DNA of 20,032 nucleotides from Chara braunii. Lineage: Eukaryota > Streptophyta > Charophyceae > Charales > Characeae. The translations under genes were made by a program, and so were the position numbers. Of this stretch, positions 8,749 through 17,285 are shown in pieces. Where the stretch lies: positions 2,590,163 to 2,610,194 of the forward strand of contig BFEA01000160.1 of assembly GCA_003427395.1 (NCBI GenBank), written 5' to 3'. Each line of letters opens with the position of its first letter. The stretch's first letter is position 1. The notes under the pieces are model-generated. The model was not told the origin of the DNA, searched no databases, and saw only the letters and a list, made by a program, of their open reading frames with translations.

Positions 8749-8889
8749 TTATTTCTTCCCTTCCTCCCTTTCTTTCTTTTCTTTCCAATCGTCTCTATCT
8801 TTGGTCAAGTCAGTAGGTCTTTCAATAACCTTTCCTTGTCGTCCTCCTCTTCCTCTTTCTGCGCCAGACCCATGACCTTTAGGCGCCAT
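8749..8889 (-). pseudogene. gag N-terminal fragment of an LTR retrotransposon
   Basis: An ATG at 8889 (minus strand) opens a 46-codon frame, MAPKGHGSGAERGRGGRQGK..., rich in Gly/Arg, followed by KDRDDWKEKKEREEGKK and a TAA at 8749-8751. A short basic, Gly/Arg-rich start is common for plant Ty3/Gypsy gag proteins. It lies about 390 nt downstream of the primer-binding site, where gag should begin. The same frame continues after the stop for about 20 codons (MRWHQDEWRKR...), so the TAA may be a lesion. The capsid core is not visible, so the protein is truncated or broken. Confidence 0.55.
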
Positions 8890-9279
8890 ATCTACCACTA
8901 GGGCAACAATCAAAGTCACACGTAGGTAAGTTACGCGATCTTACCAATGCAAAGAGAACACTAGTCTCAATATCCTGATCCACTTAAGATGTGAAAGTAC
9001 AGACAACAAGAGACCCTCTCGTTATGCTTAAGATTATTTATAAAACAGATGCGTCATACGTACCCTTCTAAAACGTCAACGACTGACTATTGTCTTGTCC
9101 ATACAACTAGCCTACCCAAACATTAAGCCTACTTGCTAAGAACTCAAGTAGGTATAGTTTTTATTATTCATCTCAAGTATAATTTTATGAGTTTAGTTAG
9201 CTTAGAGGTTGTTGTTTTGCCGTGATCACCAACTTACCATTCTCGAGTCCGTTCACTAAGGACCTCGGCTGGAAAGCGA

Positions 9280-9299
9280 GATCACCGACAGCGGCGCCA
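9280..9299 (-). other. Candidate primer-binding site, tRNA-Asp type
   Basis: The minus strand reads TGGCGCCGCTGTCGGTGATC. I compare it with the known plant Ty3/Gypsy PBS type complementary to the 3' end of tRNA-Asp (TGGCGCCGTTGCCGGGGA-like) and count three mismatches over the shared part. A gag-like ATG downstream and a TATA box upstream support it. The expected LTR-terminal CA is not directly adjacent, which lowers confidence. Confidence 0.6.
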
Positions 9300-9545
9300 C
9301 CTTTCGGGCGCGCTGGTCCCACACTCAGAGGTAAAGTATTTAGTGTCGATCCTTACGGTCGTATCACGCAGGAATATTAAATGTTTCATCCGAAGACCAC
9401 TTCGACCATGCACGCCTGCTATACCTCTCGCAACTCCCTGCGACAACACAGAGACCCCGCGAGATACAACTTACCTCTACCTAAGGAGTTGTCATCATCC
9501 TTAGGCAAGCTTATCCCCGATGAGCTACTGACTCACGTGCGAAGA

Positions 9546-9553
9546 CTTATATA
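9546..9553 (-). promoter_or_regulatory. Candidate LTR TATA box
   Basis: TATATAAG on the minus strand, in the context GCATATATAAGTC, about 250 nt upstream of the candidate PBS. That is a sensible place for the U3/R promoter of an LTR retrotransposon. Other AT-rich stretches exist in the window, so the site rests on its position. Confidence 0.5.
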
Positions 9554-10782
9554 TGCAATCTCAAAGGTATGTCAACTGAGGGCATTTTCTCGATCGTTGT
9601 AGCATAGGTATACGCATGGTAGAACACCTTAAGACTGACCCATATCTATATCGCGTACCGAGGTATTGATCTCTCGGACTGACTTCAACATCAGGTCAAT
9701 TTTTTCGGCGGTCTGCCACGCTCAAGATAATCCTAAGTACAATTAGTCTAATACTCCAGTTCAATCATACCAAAAGAATTATAAAGATCAAATATGATAA
9801 ATCAAAATTTCTTGAGCAATTTTATGATTGTCGGTCTAACCATCTGATTGACCTTCCCTTACTTGAGATCTCAACCAAACTTATACTTTAAGTAAATTAT
9901 GATTCGTTATGATACTTGGATGATCAAAGTGTAATTACAATGTATCAGGGGTATGATGAGTGGTAGACCTCACTTTTCACAATTGCATCGTACTCTGTCA
10001 AAACTCATAGATGACAACCCGCTTTTAGTTCACTATTCCAGACCAATTACGACCCACACAATGCAAAAATCTCATACACATACAGTTGCAGATACATAAT
10101 GCATTACAAACGTTAACTTTGATTCATTCATGACTTGTCCCTCACTCCCTCAAAACCTTGAACAACATTTTTTTCCTACTTCCGACTCCTTTTCGCCCAA
10201 CCCCTCACTAGATTCCAAATTTCCTTAGGTGTAGGTGTCACATCATGCGGAAGTTGAGTTAGGATTTCTACTAACTTGTTATCAAATGATAACAAAATGC
10301 GATTTCATACGGATTCTTCCGTAACGTTGTTTTTTCCAATAATGATAAAAACTTGTAAGCACAGCACAGTCAAATATAATCTTAACATTTTTTTTTTTTC
10401 ATATCGTCATTTAAAAGGCTTCCTCTAAGCAATGTGACTTGGATAATGACCACTTAACATTTCTAACCTCAATCACTACCAACCTAAATTTCTTCCTCGT
10501 ATTTTTCCTCGAATAGTCCCTTCCTTCTTTATTTTATTACAATCGATTCATTCTTTCATATATGCTTTCTTCTTTTACACATGCACAAACCAATATTATC
10601 AATCACATTTAGAACAGAATCATACGATATAAATCAGTCAAGAGGTTCCAAGATAGTAGGACGGGTCACACGGGGCTATGTTGCTACCATCCCTACCTTG
10701 ATAGAATCTAATAGTGATTGTTGTCAATTGGTTAGTCTTTTTACAGGGCCTTACCTTTCCCTATCTCTGAAGAAGATTTTTC

Positions 10783-11080
10783 GATAGTAGGGTAGATATC
10801 TCAGAATTCACTCTCTCTACTACCGCCCAAGTCGGTTGGCGATAGGACATATCTTAGATCCTCGCTCCTCCTGTCACCGTAACTTGGCGTCGGTTGGTAA
10901 TAGAGCAGACCTCAAGGAGCCTCTCTCCTCCTATCACGAACTTTTATTTTTGTAAGGCTAGTTGGTAGACCTCACGGGGCCTCACTTCTCTTACTACCAC
11001 CCGCCTTACTTAAAGTAGATAAGTAATAGGGCAGACCTTACAGGGTTTGCTCCTCCTATCACCTCTGCAAATGTCTCTTG
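10783..11080. repeat. Minisatellite, about 58-bp degenerate units
   Basis: Five units start near 10783, 10840, 10898, 10966 and 11024 (spacing 57-58, with one of 68). The plus-strand consensus is roughly RATAGGGCAGACCTCA, then CGGGGCCTC, CTCCTCCTATCACC and GGTTGG. Weaker related units are visible at about 10660-10775 and 11163-11200 (CACACGGGGC). Units differ at many positions, so the array is old. There are no conserved unit/variable spacer pairs as in CRISPR. Confidence 0.85.
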
Positions 11081-11320
11081 ACGAACTTCACCACCTTACT
11101 TTAACTCTCTTATCTTTGAAGTAAGGGTATATTCATGTCCTAGATCATTCGGAAGTCTGTAAGTTAGTTGGGTAGGCCACACGGGGCCCACACCCCATGA
11201 TTGAGGCAGCTCATAATAAGGTAGTTCACACAAGAACTTTCTTTCACCTCGCATTTCCAAAAGATCTTTTGACTGACCTCTGCCCCGTGCTAATTTAGCT
11301 TAAGAAGATGCGAGTGTTGG

Positions 11321-11554
11321 TCGAATGTTTAGCGATGAAATAGTTAGTCAATGTTTTCTCATTCATAACACTTTTGTCAATTATCAAAGAGTTTTAATAA
11401 TCATAGTCATACGCAATCAAGTTATCTTCACGGTATCCAATGGATCTCACCGTGGTCCTAACTTCATCAATGTAAGGACGATCCATCAAGAAGGGCAGGG
11501 CTTCATGGAGTCCACATCCCCGCTACCATATCAAAAAGAAAACCATATTTTTTA
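11321..11554. other. Spacer between LTR element and R1-C, nothing recognised
   Basis: A 93-codon open frame covers part of it and runs into the R1 copy; it has no recognisable domain. I see no promoter or repeat here. Confidence 0.4.
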
Positions 11555-12307
11555 TTTCGAGGTTCGCACCTTCCCTTGTGCTCCCCACCATGGACATGTT
11601 GCATGATTGTCTCTCTCGCTCTCTCTCTCACAAACACACACACACTCACTTATTCTCACATACACACATGCGCACACCCACACACTTTGTTTATTTATAT
11701 TATAAACTATTTATATATATAATTTTATATACCATATTAATTATTATGCATTTTATTATTTGCATCATTTTATTATTATTATATTCATGTGTATTACATT
11801 TATCGAGTAGTAATTAACATATCAATTGAAATATATTGGGATATATATTTGAATTATATGAATTATATTTATATTATGTTTAATATATTTTTATAAATTG
11901 ATTTATAGGTTCTTGTATTTGTTTTAAAAATAATTACGTATTGTGATATATATCATATAATTAATTAGCTTATACATTATAATTTAATTTTCTAACATAA
12001 ATAAACTTATATAATACACAGAACAAATTGAGTAGAGGAGATGATATGAGTATCCCCCTACTGTGGACTTAGAGATAAATGCTTTTGTCTATTCGTGGGG
12101 AGACGCACCTCATTGAAACCCGGTTTAGCATCTCATGAACATTGAATAGAGCACCAGCCAGAACCCCCCCCCCCCCCACACTTTTGGAGTTATGTAAAGT
12201 GAACATGACAAAGCATAAACATAACATAATCACAACCTTACCCCTCTGCAATCACATCACAAAATGAACTACGAGTTGCGTACCCGTGCCCTCACGGTAA
12301 GCCAATC
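11555..12307 (+). repeat. Dispersed repeat R1, copy C (AT-expanded)
   Basis: Block 1 (about 11555-11608) reads CGCACCTTCCCTTGTGCTCCCCACCATGGACATGTTGCATG, close to copy F. A CT/CA tract follows (11609-11685). Then comes about 320 bp of very AT-rich DNA (about 11690-12010) not seen in other copies. Block 2 (about 12075-12307) has TTTGTCTATTCGTGGGGAG, CATGAACATTGAATAGA, a C run, AACATAACATAATCAC and ends CCCTCACGGTAAGCCAA. The copy lacks the TTCGCAGCCC start. The 7-bp inverted repeat CACGGTA/TACCGTG at 12293-12299 and 12308-12314 spans its 3' end. Confidence 0.82.
11690..12010. repeat. AT-rich low-complexity expansion inside R1-C
   Basis: About 320 bp almost wholly of A and T, with repeated ATATTA, TATATAT and TTATTATT strings. 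It lies between the CA tract and block 2 of R1-C. It may be an AT-rich insertion or expansion; no inverted ends were seen. Confidence 0.8.
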
Positions 12308-12352
12308 TACCGTGGGGGCATGGGAAACGCAACCCTAACGGCCTACGTTTCT

Positions 12353-13205
12353 GTTCGTAGCTCAGGGCCTCATCCCATATCCCATCGGGACTATTCGCAA
12401 ACGTTTTTGGGGGATTGGTCCTTGGCGATATTGCGGACGACATACAACTAGCTATTGAACAACTGAGATTTTTCAAAAAAGAGTGACTAGATGTCAAGTG
12501 GAAGTGAACCCCAAAAGAAGTAAAAATGGGAGACTGCCGTATCGTGGGCTTCAACGTTTGTGTCAAGGTGTCACATTTTCGACGGCAGGCGACCAGGACA
12601 CAAGTGGGTTCATAGGGGGCAAAAGTTTTTGGGGGACTGGTCTTTGACAAAATTGCAGACGACTTACAACTAACTTTTGTAAAACCAAGATTTTTAGAAA
12701 AAAAAATGACTGGTTGTCAAATAGAAACGGAACCCAAAAAATGTAAGCAGGGGAGGCATTGTCGAGAGTCTCACTCGCAGGCTGTCCAAGGTGGGGGGTC
12801 CAGTCTCGCAATCTGCAAGAGGTAACTTCATCGATTTTTGCGCTCATAAGAATTCGCAGAAAAATATGAAAATTTGATAATCCATAGATTAGATCGTGGT
12901 CTTAAAAAAAAAAAAAAAAAATTTTTGAAAACTCATCAAGACCGCGAAATCATTGTCACGCCGATTTGGCACATTTTTCATTTTTTCTAGTCGGCAATGT
13001 GTGGACCAACAAAAAAAATACTCAAACTCTATCAATTTTTTACACTTAAAAAAATGCATTTAAAAAATATGAAAATTGAAGTCTTCGTAGATTTTGTTGT
13101 GATCTTTCCAAAAACAATATTTAAGAAATCATGTCAACCGTAAAATAGATAGCAGCCACATATTCCATTTTTGTCATTCAACCTCTCTCTGTCTCTCTCT
13201 TTCTC
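12353..13205 (+). repeat. Dispersed repeat R2, copy 2 (plus strand)
   Basis: Homologous to the minus strand of 1-816. It starts GTTCGTAGCTCAGGG, similar to the R1 start motif, and ends in a CT-rich tract at 13186-13205. Shared strings include GTGTCAAGGTGTCACATTTT, GTCACGCCGATT and GTGATCTTTCC. An A run (about 12904-12920) is private to this copy. It begins 46 bp after the end of R1-C. Between the two (12313-12345) lies an inverted version of the R1 start, GGGAAACGCAACCCTAACGG. Confidence 0.82.
12390..12800. repeat. 222-bp internal tandem duplication in R2 copy 2
   Basis: Unit 1 around 12390-12611 and unit 2 from about 12612 share GTTTTTGGGGGAYTGGTCYTTG (about 12403 and 12625; 22-nt pattern with two variable sites), a TTGCRGACGAC block, ACAACTA and RAACCCMAAA. 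R2 copy 1 has only a single corresponding block, so the duplication is private or has been lost there. Confidence 0.75.
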
Positions 13206-14057
13206 GTGTGCGAGGCCACTTAATCTCATTGTTTAGGCTACCTTAGGGTTGTGTTCCCCACACCCATGTGGTAGACAATATGTAGTGATAATGTGGGACC
13301 TCTTGTAATCGTCAGTAATGTTTGATATGGACGGTGGGATGATATATCTCGCCTTTTAGGGGAAGGATTGTTAGTAAGGCTTTCGTTTTCTCATTGGTTT
13401 CTCATTGCTTTAGGGGCCCTGTGGAGAGCGAGGCAAGGCAGTGTAGTATACTATCTATTTTTTCTTGTCGTAGAATACTGTACTTTGTTTCCCTCCTTCC
13501 CTCGCTAGGGATCGCGAGTCTTATGGCGATTCCAGCGGTTTATGAGCCTCACTCCACTACTCTACCCATGCACAAAAAACAAAAATCATGGTAGTGTATC
13601 TTTCCATGTTATAGAAAACAAATTCATCCCATTTTGCAAATTACGAGAGAAGTGGGTCGAGACCTGAGGATAACAAATCTTTCGTTGGAAGATGGGAAGA
13701 TACACCACCATCTATTGTCGTTTTTTCCACATGTCCACCGTATTTAATTGTCTTTTTCGCATGTCGAGAGTAGTGGAGCGAGGTCCATTTATTGCACCTA
13801 CAACAACAATAGTGCGGATGGGAGGTGCACACAAGACTATTAGGCGTTCGTTTCCCGCCTTTCGCTCTCACACAGTACTATAAAACTATATTATTCTTAT
13901 GCATGTGGGACGAGGGGCCCGTTTTGGCTCGATGGGTTGTCCGCAATTTCTGTTCGTCGTTCGATATACCCGCAGGCAAGGGCTCTTAGGGGGTCAGGCA
14001 GCCCTTGCAGGTGCAGGACTGGTATTGGTCGTGTTCCTAGGAAAAAAAACGAAACGG
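13206..14057. other. Unassigned region
   Basis: About 850 bp without a convincing gene. Short open frames on both strands (13394-13594, 13641-13871, 13899-14114) do not share a motif with known proteins and lack codon-level support. 13890-14057 is relatively GC-rich and may be a diverged 5' part of R1-E. Confidence 0.4.
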
Positions 14058-14450
14058 TGTGCAGCCCCCGGGGCCCAGAACTCGAAAAAATTGGAAAGGG
14101 CGCACTTCGAATAGAACGCGTACGCATTGGACTCGAATATGAAGTATATAATTTCAATTCGAATTTTAAAAATAAAAAACTAATGTATTCAAATAAAACT
14201 TTTTTTTTTTTTTTTTTTTAGGTTAACGTCTGCCCTTGTGCGCCCGGTTATCGACACTCTGCTTGCTGCAGGGCTCTTTCTTTCTCACTCTCTCTCTCTC
14301 TCTCACACACACACACTCACATACACACGCACTCACTCTCATATATACACGCACGCACACACGCACACTCTTGGAGTTGTCTATAGCAAATATAACAAAA
14401 CATATAAATTCACAAACTATGGGTTGCACACTTCTTCCCTCACGATAATT
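14058..14450 (+). repeat. Dispersed repeat R1, copy E (block 2 shortened)
   Basis: Possible start at GTGCAGCCCCCGGGGCCC (a variant of the R1 start hairpin). Then AATAGAACGCGTACGCATT, AATTCGAATT and a T run (14202-14219) precede block 1 (TTAACGTCTGCCCTTGTGCGCCC). A compound microsatellite follows at about 14273-14368. The first half of block 2 is missing; only TCTTGGAGTTGTCTATAGC onward is left, ending CCCTCACGATAATTC. The terminal GGTAAG is changed here to GATAAT. Confidence 0.75.
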
Positions 14451-14462
14451 CTTTATTTCTCG

Positions 14463-14465
<3 letters not shown>

Positions 14466-14543
<78 letters not shown>

Positions 14544-14552
14544 AAAAAAAAA
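14466..14552. repeat. (GA)n microsatellite and A run
   Basis: A GA tract of about 74 bp (14466-14539) followed by an A run to 14552. It begins about 15 bp after the end of R1-E. Open frames crossing it translate to Arg-Glu or Ser-Leu runs and are artefacts. Confidence 0.97.
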
Positions 14553-14553
14553 T

Positions 14554-14611
14554 AGATAGATAGATAGATGGATATATATATATATATATATATCCATCTA
14601 TCTATCTATCT
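14554..14611. repeat. Perfect 58-bp palindrome of TAGA and TA units
   Basis: Left arm: four-base AGAT units, then GG, then TA repeats. The right arm is the exact mirror, with CC at 14594-14595 pairing with GG at 14570-14571; the centre lies at 14582/14583. It could form a cruciform or hairpin. Confidence 0.95.
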
Positions 14612-14612
14612 T

Positions 14613-15479
14613 AGCCCATTGGTGACTTTCCAATATTTGAGATATAGCGGTCTCAAAATTTACCCTATTCCAAGACTTCGAGTTTTTTGTTGGGCCTCCT
14701 GCCACGAGGTAAGGCCTATCCTATGCATTCCGAACGTACTAGTAGGGCAACCATATAGTTATCGGTCCTCTGCAAAAATGCAAAAAAGGACCAGTCACCA
14801 CACAACTTCCACTCAAGTTGTACTTCGTTTAGAGTGGTTGTCCGCCACAAAAATTCTCGCCACCTTGACACAGACATGGCAACCCATGACACCACAATCT
14901 TACGGATGCAAACAATGGACCGACTGACTTACCTCAGTTAGTACACCCTTAAACTGTTGATGACTGAACCCGAGTTTGAATTTTACTAGAAGCAGATGAG
15001 TGAAATATTTCAATTATGAATGTAGTAAAAATAAATACAAAAATTTACAATGTGTCTCACCACACCACTGGAGAGGCAGGGGATCACAGCACAACATCTC
15101 AAAACTGGAAAGAAATAATAAAGTCGAAAGGTGTATTTTTTTTATTTTTGAGAGGATCTTATGGTTCATGAAACCTATCTCCACCCTAGCCTGCAAGGTC
15201 CGTAGTCTTAAGAGTCTTAGTCCCACCCTCACAAGGCAGTACATTTTCGAGAGTTGTGAGGGTCATTATAGTAAAATCATGCTATTTTCTGTGTCTCCTA
15301 TATTCGAGAGCCGCCCGATCAAGAGTGTCGTGTGACGAAGACCTTGAAACTCTCTAAATCCATACTCTCAATTTTTTTCTAAACTGCTTCGACATTTTCA
15401 TTGGTTTCGAGGTGGTATGTCACATACCATAATAAAACTATTTTAGCAATATCCATATGTTTCGAAACAGAATAGAAAC
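14613..15479. other. Unassigned region
   Basis: No gene supported. 14770-14900 shows weak similarity to the minus strand of R2 (CACCTTGACACAGAC against CACCTTGACGCAGATG at 766-781), perhaps a decayed third R2 piece. Frames at 15000-15335 and 14568-14927 have no recognisable domain. Confidence 0.4.
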
Positions 15480-15545
15480 CGCATAGATGGGAGTCGAACA
15501 CCTAAAAGGTCATCAAATGTAATCATTACACCACAATTGTTTGTC
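15480..15545 (-). mobile_element. Candidate tRNA-derived SINE head
   Basis: The minus strand reads GTGGTGTAATGATTAC, resembling a Pol III A box, followed about 20 nt later by GTGTTCGACTCCC, which fits the B box GGTTCGANNCC at 10 of 11 positions. The body does not fold into an obvious full tRNA, so a SINE head or old tRNA-like relic is more likely than a functional tRNA gene. The 3' end of such a SINE was not found. Confidence 0.45.
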
Positions 15546-15639
15546 ACGACTCAAAGCCAATAGCTTCTTGCAAACTTTCAGTACAACGACTTCATTAAAT
15601 TTTGAAGTGAATTAAAAAAAAAAAAGGTATAAATTGACT

Positions 15640-15660
15640 TATTATATATTATATATATCG
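15640..15660. repeat. Short AT-rich tract
   Basis: Run of TTATATATTATATATAT type; low complexity, no other content. Confidence 0.7.
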
Positions 15661-15849
15661 GGTGACTTCAGTAAAGTCACAAAAGTGAGTTAAAAATTGC
15701 AATATGAAGCAAGATACAGTTTCCGATTGTCGTTCGGGCACCCTGCCTGGCCAAAAAGTAGGGTTGTATACATTGCCCAAACTGCAATTAAAAACTGTAT
15801 TTTGACCCTTAGTGCAATTATAACTAATTTTTGTGACTCCCACGTAGTT

Positions 15850-16680
15850 TCTCCTATATATATTTATATACATACATATATATTAATATATATATATATA
15901 TATATGATAACCGACGTTCAGCACGGGCCGAACGGCTGAACCCGAACACCCGAACGTATGAGACCCCTTGGGGATGCGTTCGGCCGTTCGGCCGTTCGCG
16001 CCGAACGCGAACCCCACCCCCCAAAAAACAAAATAAAACAAAAGAAACATCTTGAAAAAAAAAATATTATGAAGAAAAATAAATTACACAAAATTGGCCT
16101 GAGCATTACATCTAATTCCTTACCAAATTTGAAATAAAAATAAAAATATAAAAAATAAATACTAATAATAAAAATAAAAATAAAAATAATATTAAAAAAA
16201 ACATTAGTGAGTGCACGAGTACGTTTTCGATAAAAATGCCCTGAAAATTTACAGATGTGTACTTCATGTAATGCAAAACACACTAAAAAAGTTTCAAAAA
16301 ATAATACAATTGTTTAGACCCCCAACTAAAGTGAAAACAAAAAGTAAAAAGTGAAAAAAAAGTGGGGGAACACATTTTGACACCGCCATCTTTGGCTATT
16401 TTTAATTCTTATTTGGCTGAGCCAAATGACTTGAAAAATTGCAGGCATGTACGTCACGTTATAGAGAACTCACAAAAAACTTCAGAAAAAAACATATTTT
16501 TAGGCCCCGAAGGAATTTTTGTTGTCACTGGGGGCCGAACGCCGTCGGGTTCGGACCTCGTACGGGACCACGAACGCCCGTACGTACCGAGGTCTGCCTA
16601 GGGACCTTCGTACGTATGGGCTGGTGACCCTGCATATATATACATATACATATAGATAAAGACATATATATATATACTTC
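15850..16680. mobile_element. CGAAC-rich foldback-like element with AT-rich core
   Basis: Both ends are (AT)-rich tracts (15855-15905 and 16633-16675). Inside these lie GC-rich arms: 15912-16015 has eight CGAAC/GTTCG motifs (such as GTTCGGCCGTTCGGCCGTTC), and 16535-16620 has CCGAACG, GGTTCGG, ACGAACG and repeated GTACG. The core (about 16020-16500) is AT-rich and holds a diverged direct repeat. The symmetric order AT - GC arm - AT core - GC arm - AT suggests one insertion. No protein is encoded. Ends and superfamily are not determined. Confidence 0.5.
16241..16510. repeat. Diverged direct repeat inside the CGAAC element
   Basis: 16241-16325 and 16431-16510 (offset 190 bp) share the order TGAAAA-TT.CAG..TGTAC.TCA, ACTCA/ACACA, AAAAA.CTTC/GTTTC and a closing TTTAGRCCCC. 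It is clear by eye but strongly diverged. Confidence 0.6.
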
Positions 16681-17147
16681 ATATTTTATCATCAAACAAA
16701 AATGACTAATAAACTGTAGGCAGAGAACGTGAAGAGAACAACAAACACGGGGTTGTCATTCGATGGAGTTTCACTGACTCATGAGGAGGTTGAACACTTT
16801 ACAATCTGCAAAGTCCTCTACCTAATTACACTATAAATGATAATCCACCTTAACCTAAATTGTAGTAGTGCACTGTTTAGTGTATTACAATAAACTGCAT
16901 TCGGAAGAGGGTTGGTAAATGTTTGGCAACCTTGTCCCGTTGGGCCCAAAAAGAGAGTCACGCATGTAAAAACGCTTGACATGCATAAGGAAGATAAAAC
17001 ATGCCCTACTACAAATAAATATCATTAAAAAAAAAAAAATCACTACGGAAAAAAAAAAAAAAAACACTACGGGAAGAAGAAACCTGCTTCGGGATAGTCA
17101 GTGCGCCCTGATTTGACAAAAACAAAACGAAAGGGCACGTTGCGACC
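16681..17147. other. Unassigned region with A runs
   Basis: No gene seen. Two neighbouring units of an A run followed by CACTACGG (17027-17048 and 17049-17072) form a short tandem repeat. The T-rich minus-strand frames here are products of these runs. Confidence 0.5.
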
Positions 17148-17285
17148 GTAATAGTTGCCAAATACATTTGGAAAAGTGAGTGTGCCCTGTTTCGGGATAA
17201 GGACATTCGTGTCTCTCGGTTGATGTAGTTATAATGAGGGCATACTCACATTGGTACTTTCCTAAATGTATTTGGCTGCTATTAC
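17148..17285. repeat. Imperfect foldback (possible MITE or hairpin RNA source)
   Basis: Arm 1 (17148-17188) reads GTAATAG..GCCAAATACATTT...GTGCCCT. Arm 2 (17237-17285), reverse-complemented, reads GTAATAG..GCCAAATACATTT...ATGCCCT with an extra 8 nt. The loop is about 48 nt. Arms of more than 40 bp with few mismatches are unlikely by chance. Confidence 0.7.

Larger units (their letters stand above)
9300..11320 (-). mobile_element. Probable 5' LTR (long U3 with minisatellite)
   Basis: Non-coding sequence upstream (minus sense) of the PBS, with the TATA box near its downstream end and a minisatellite about 1.2-1.7 kb upstream of it. No gene-like frame is supported. The outer LTR end (TG) cannot be identified without the second LTR, so the upper boundary is a guess, set before R1 copy C and the short AT-rich spacer. 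Long LTRs with tandem repeats in U3 are known from plant Ty3/Gypsy elements. Confidence 0.45.

Noticed and set aside
10783-11080. CRISPR-like array
   Set aside because: Units are contiguous and degenerate with no conserved short repeat/unique spacer pattern, and the sequence is eukaryotic.
12326-12340. Telomere-like AACCCTAAC
   Set aside because: A single occurrence without tandem repetition.
12313-12345. Terminal inverted repeat of R1 (GGGAAACGCAACCCTAACGG, inverse of the R1 start)
   Set aside because: Only one of the copies shows it at the 3' side, so a TIR for the family is not supported; kept only as a junction observation.
12252-12847. Two long minus-strand frames (132 and 94 codons)
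   Set aside because: They lie antisense in R1/R2 repeats, the R2 copy at 1-816 does not keep the frames, and no domain is recognisable.
14223-14597. Ser-Leu or Arg-Glu repeat proteins on both strands
   Set aside because: Direct translation of (GA)n and TAGA/TA tracts.
15480-15545. A functional tRNA gene
   Set aside because: The A and B boxes are recognisable but no full cloverleaf or matching acceptor stem is apparent; called a SINE-head candidate instead.
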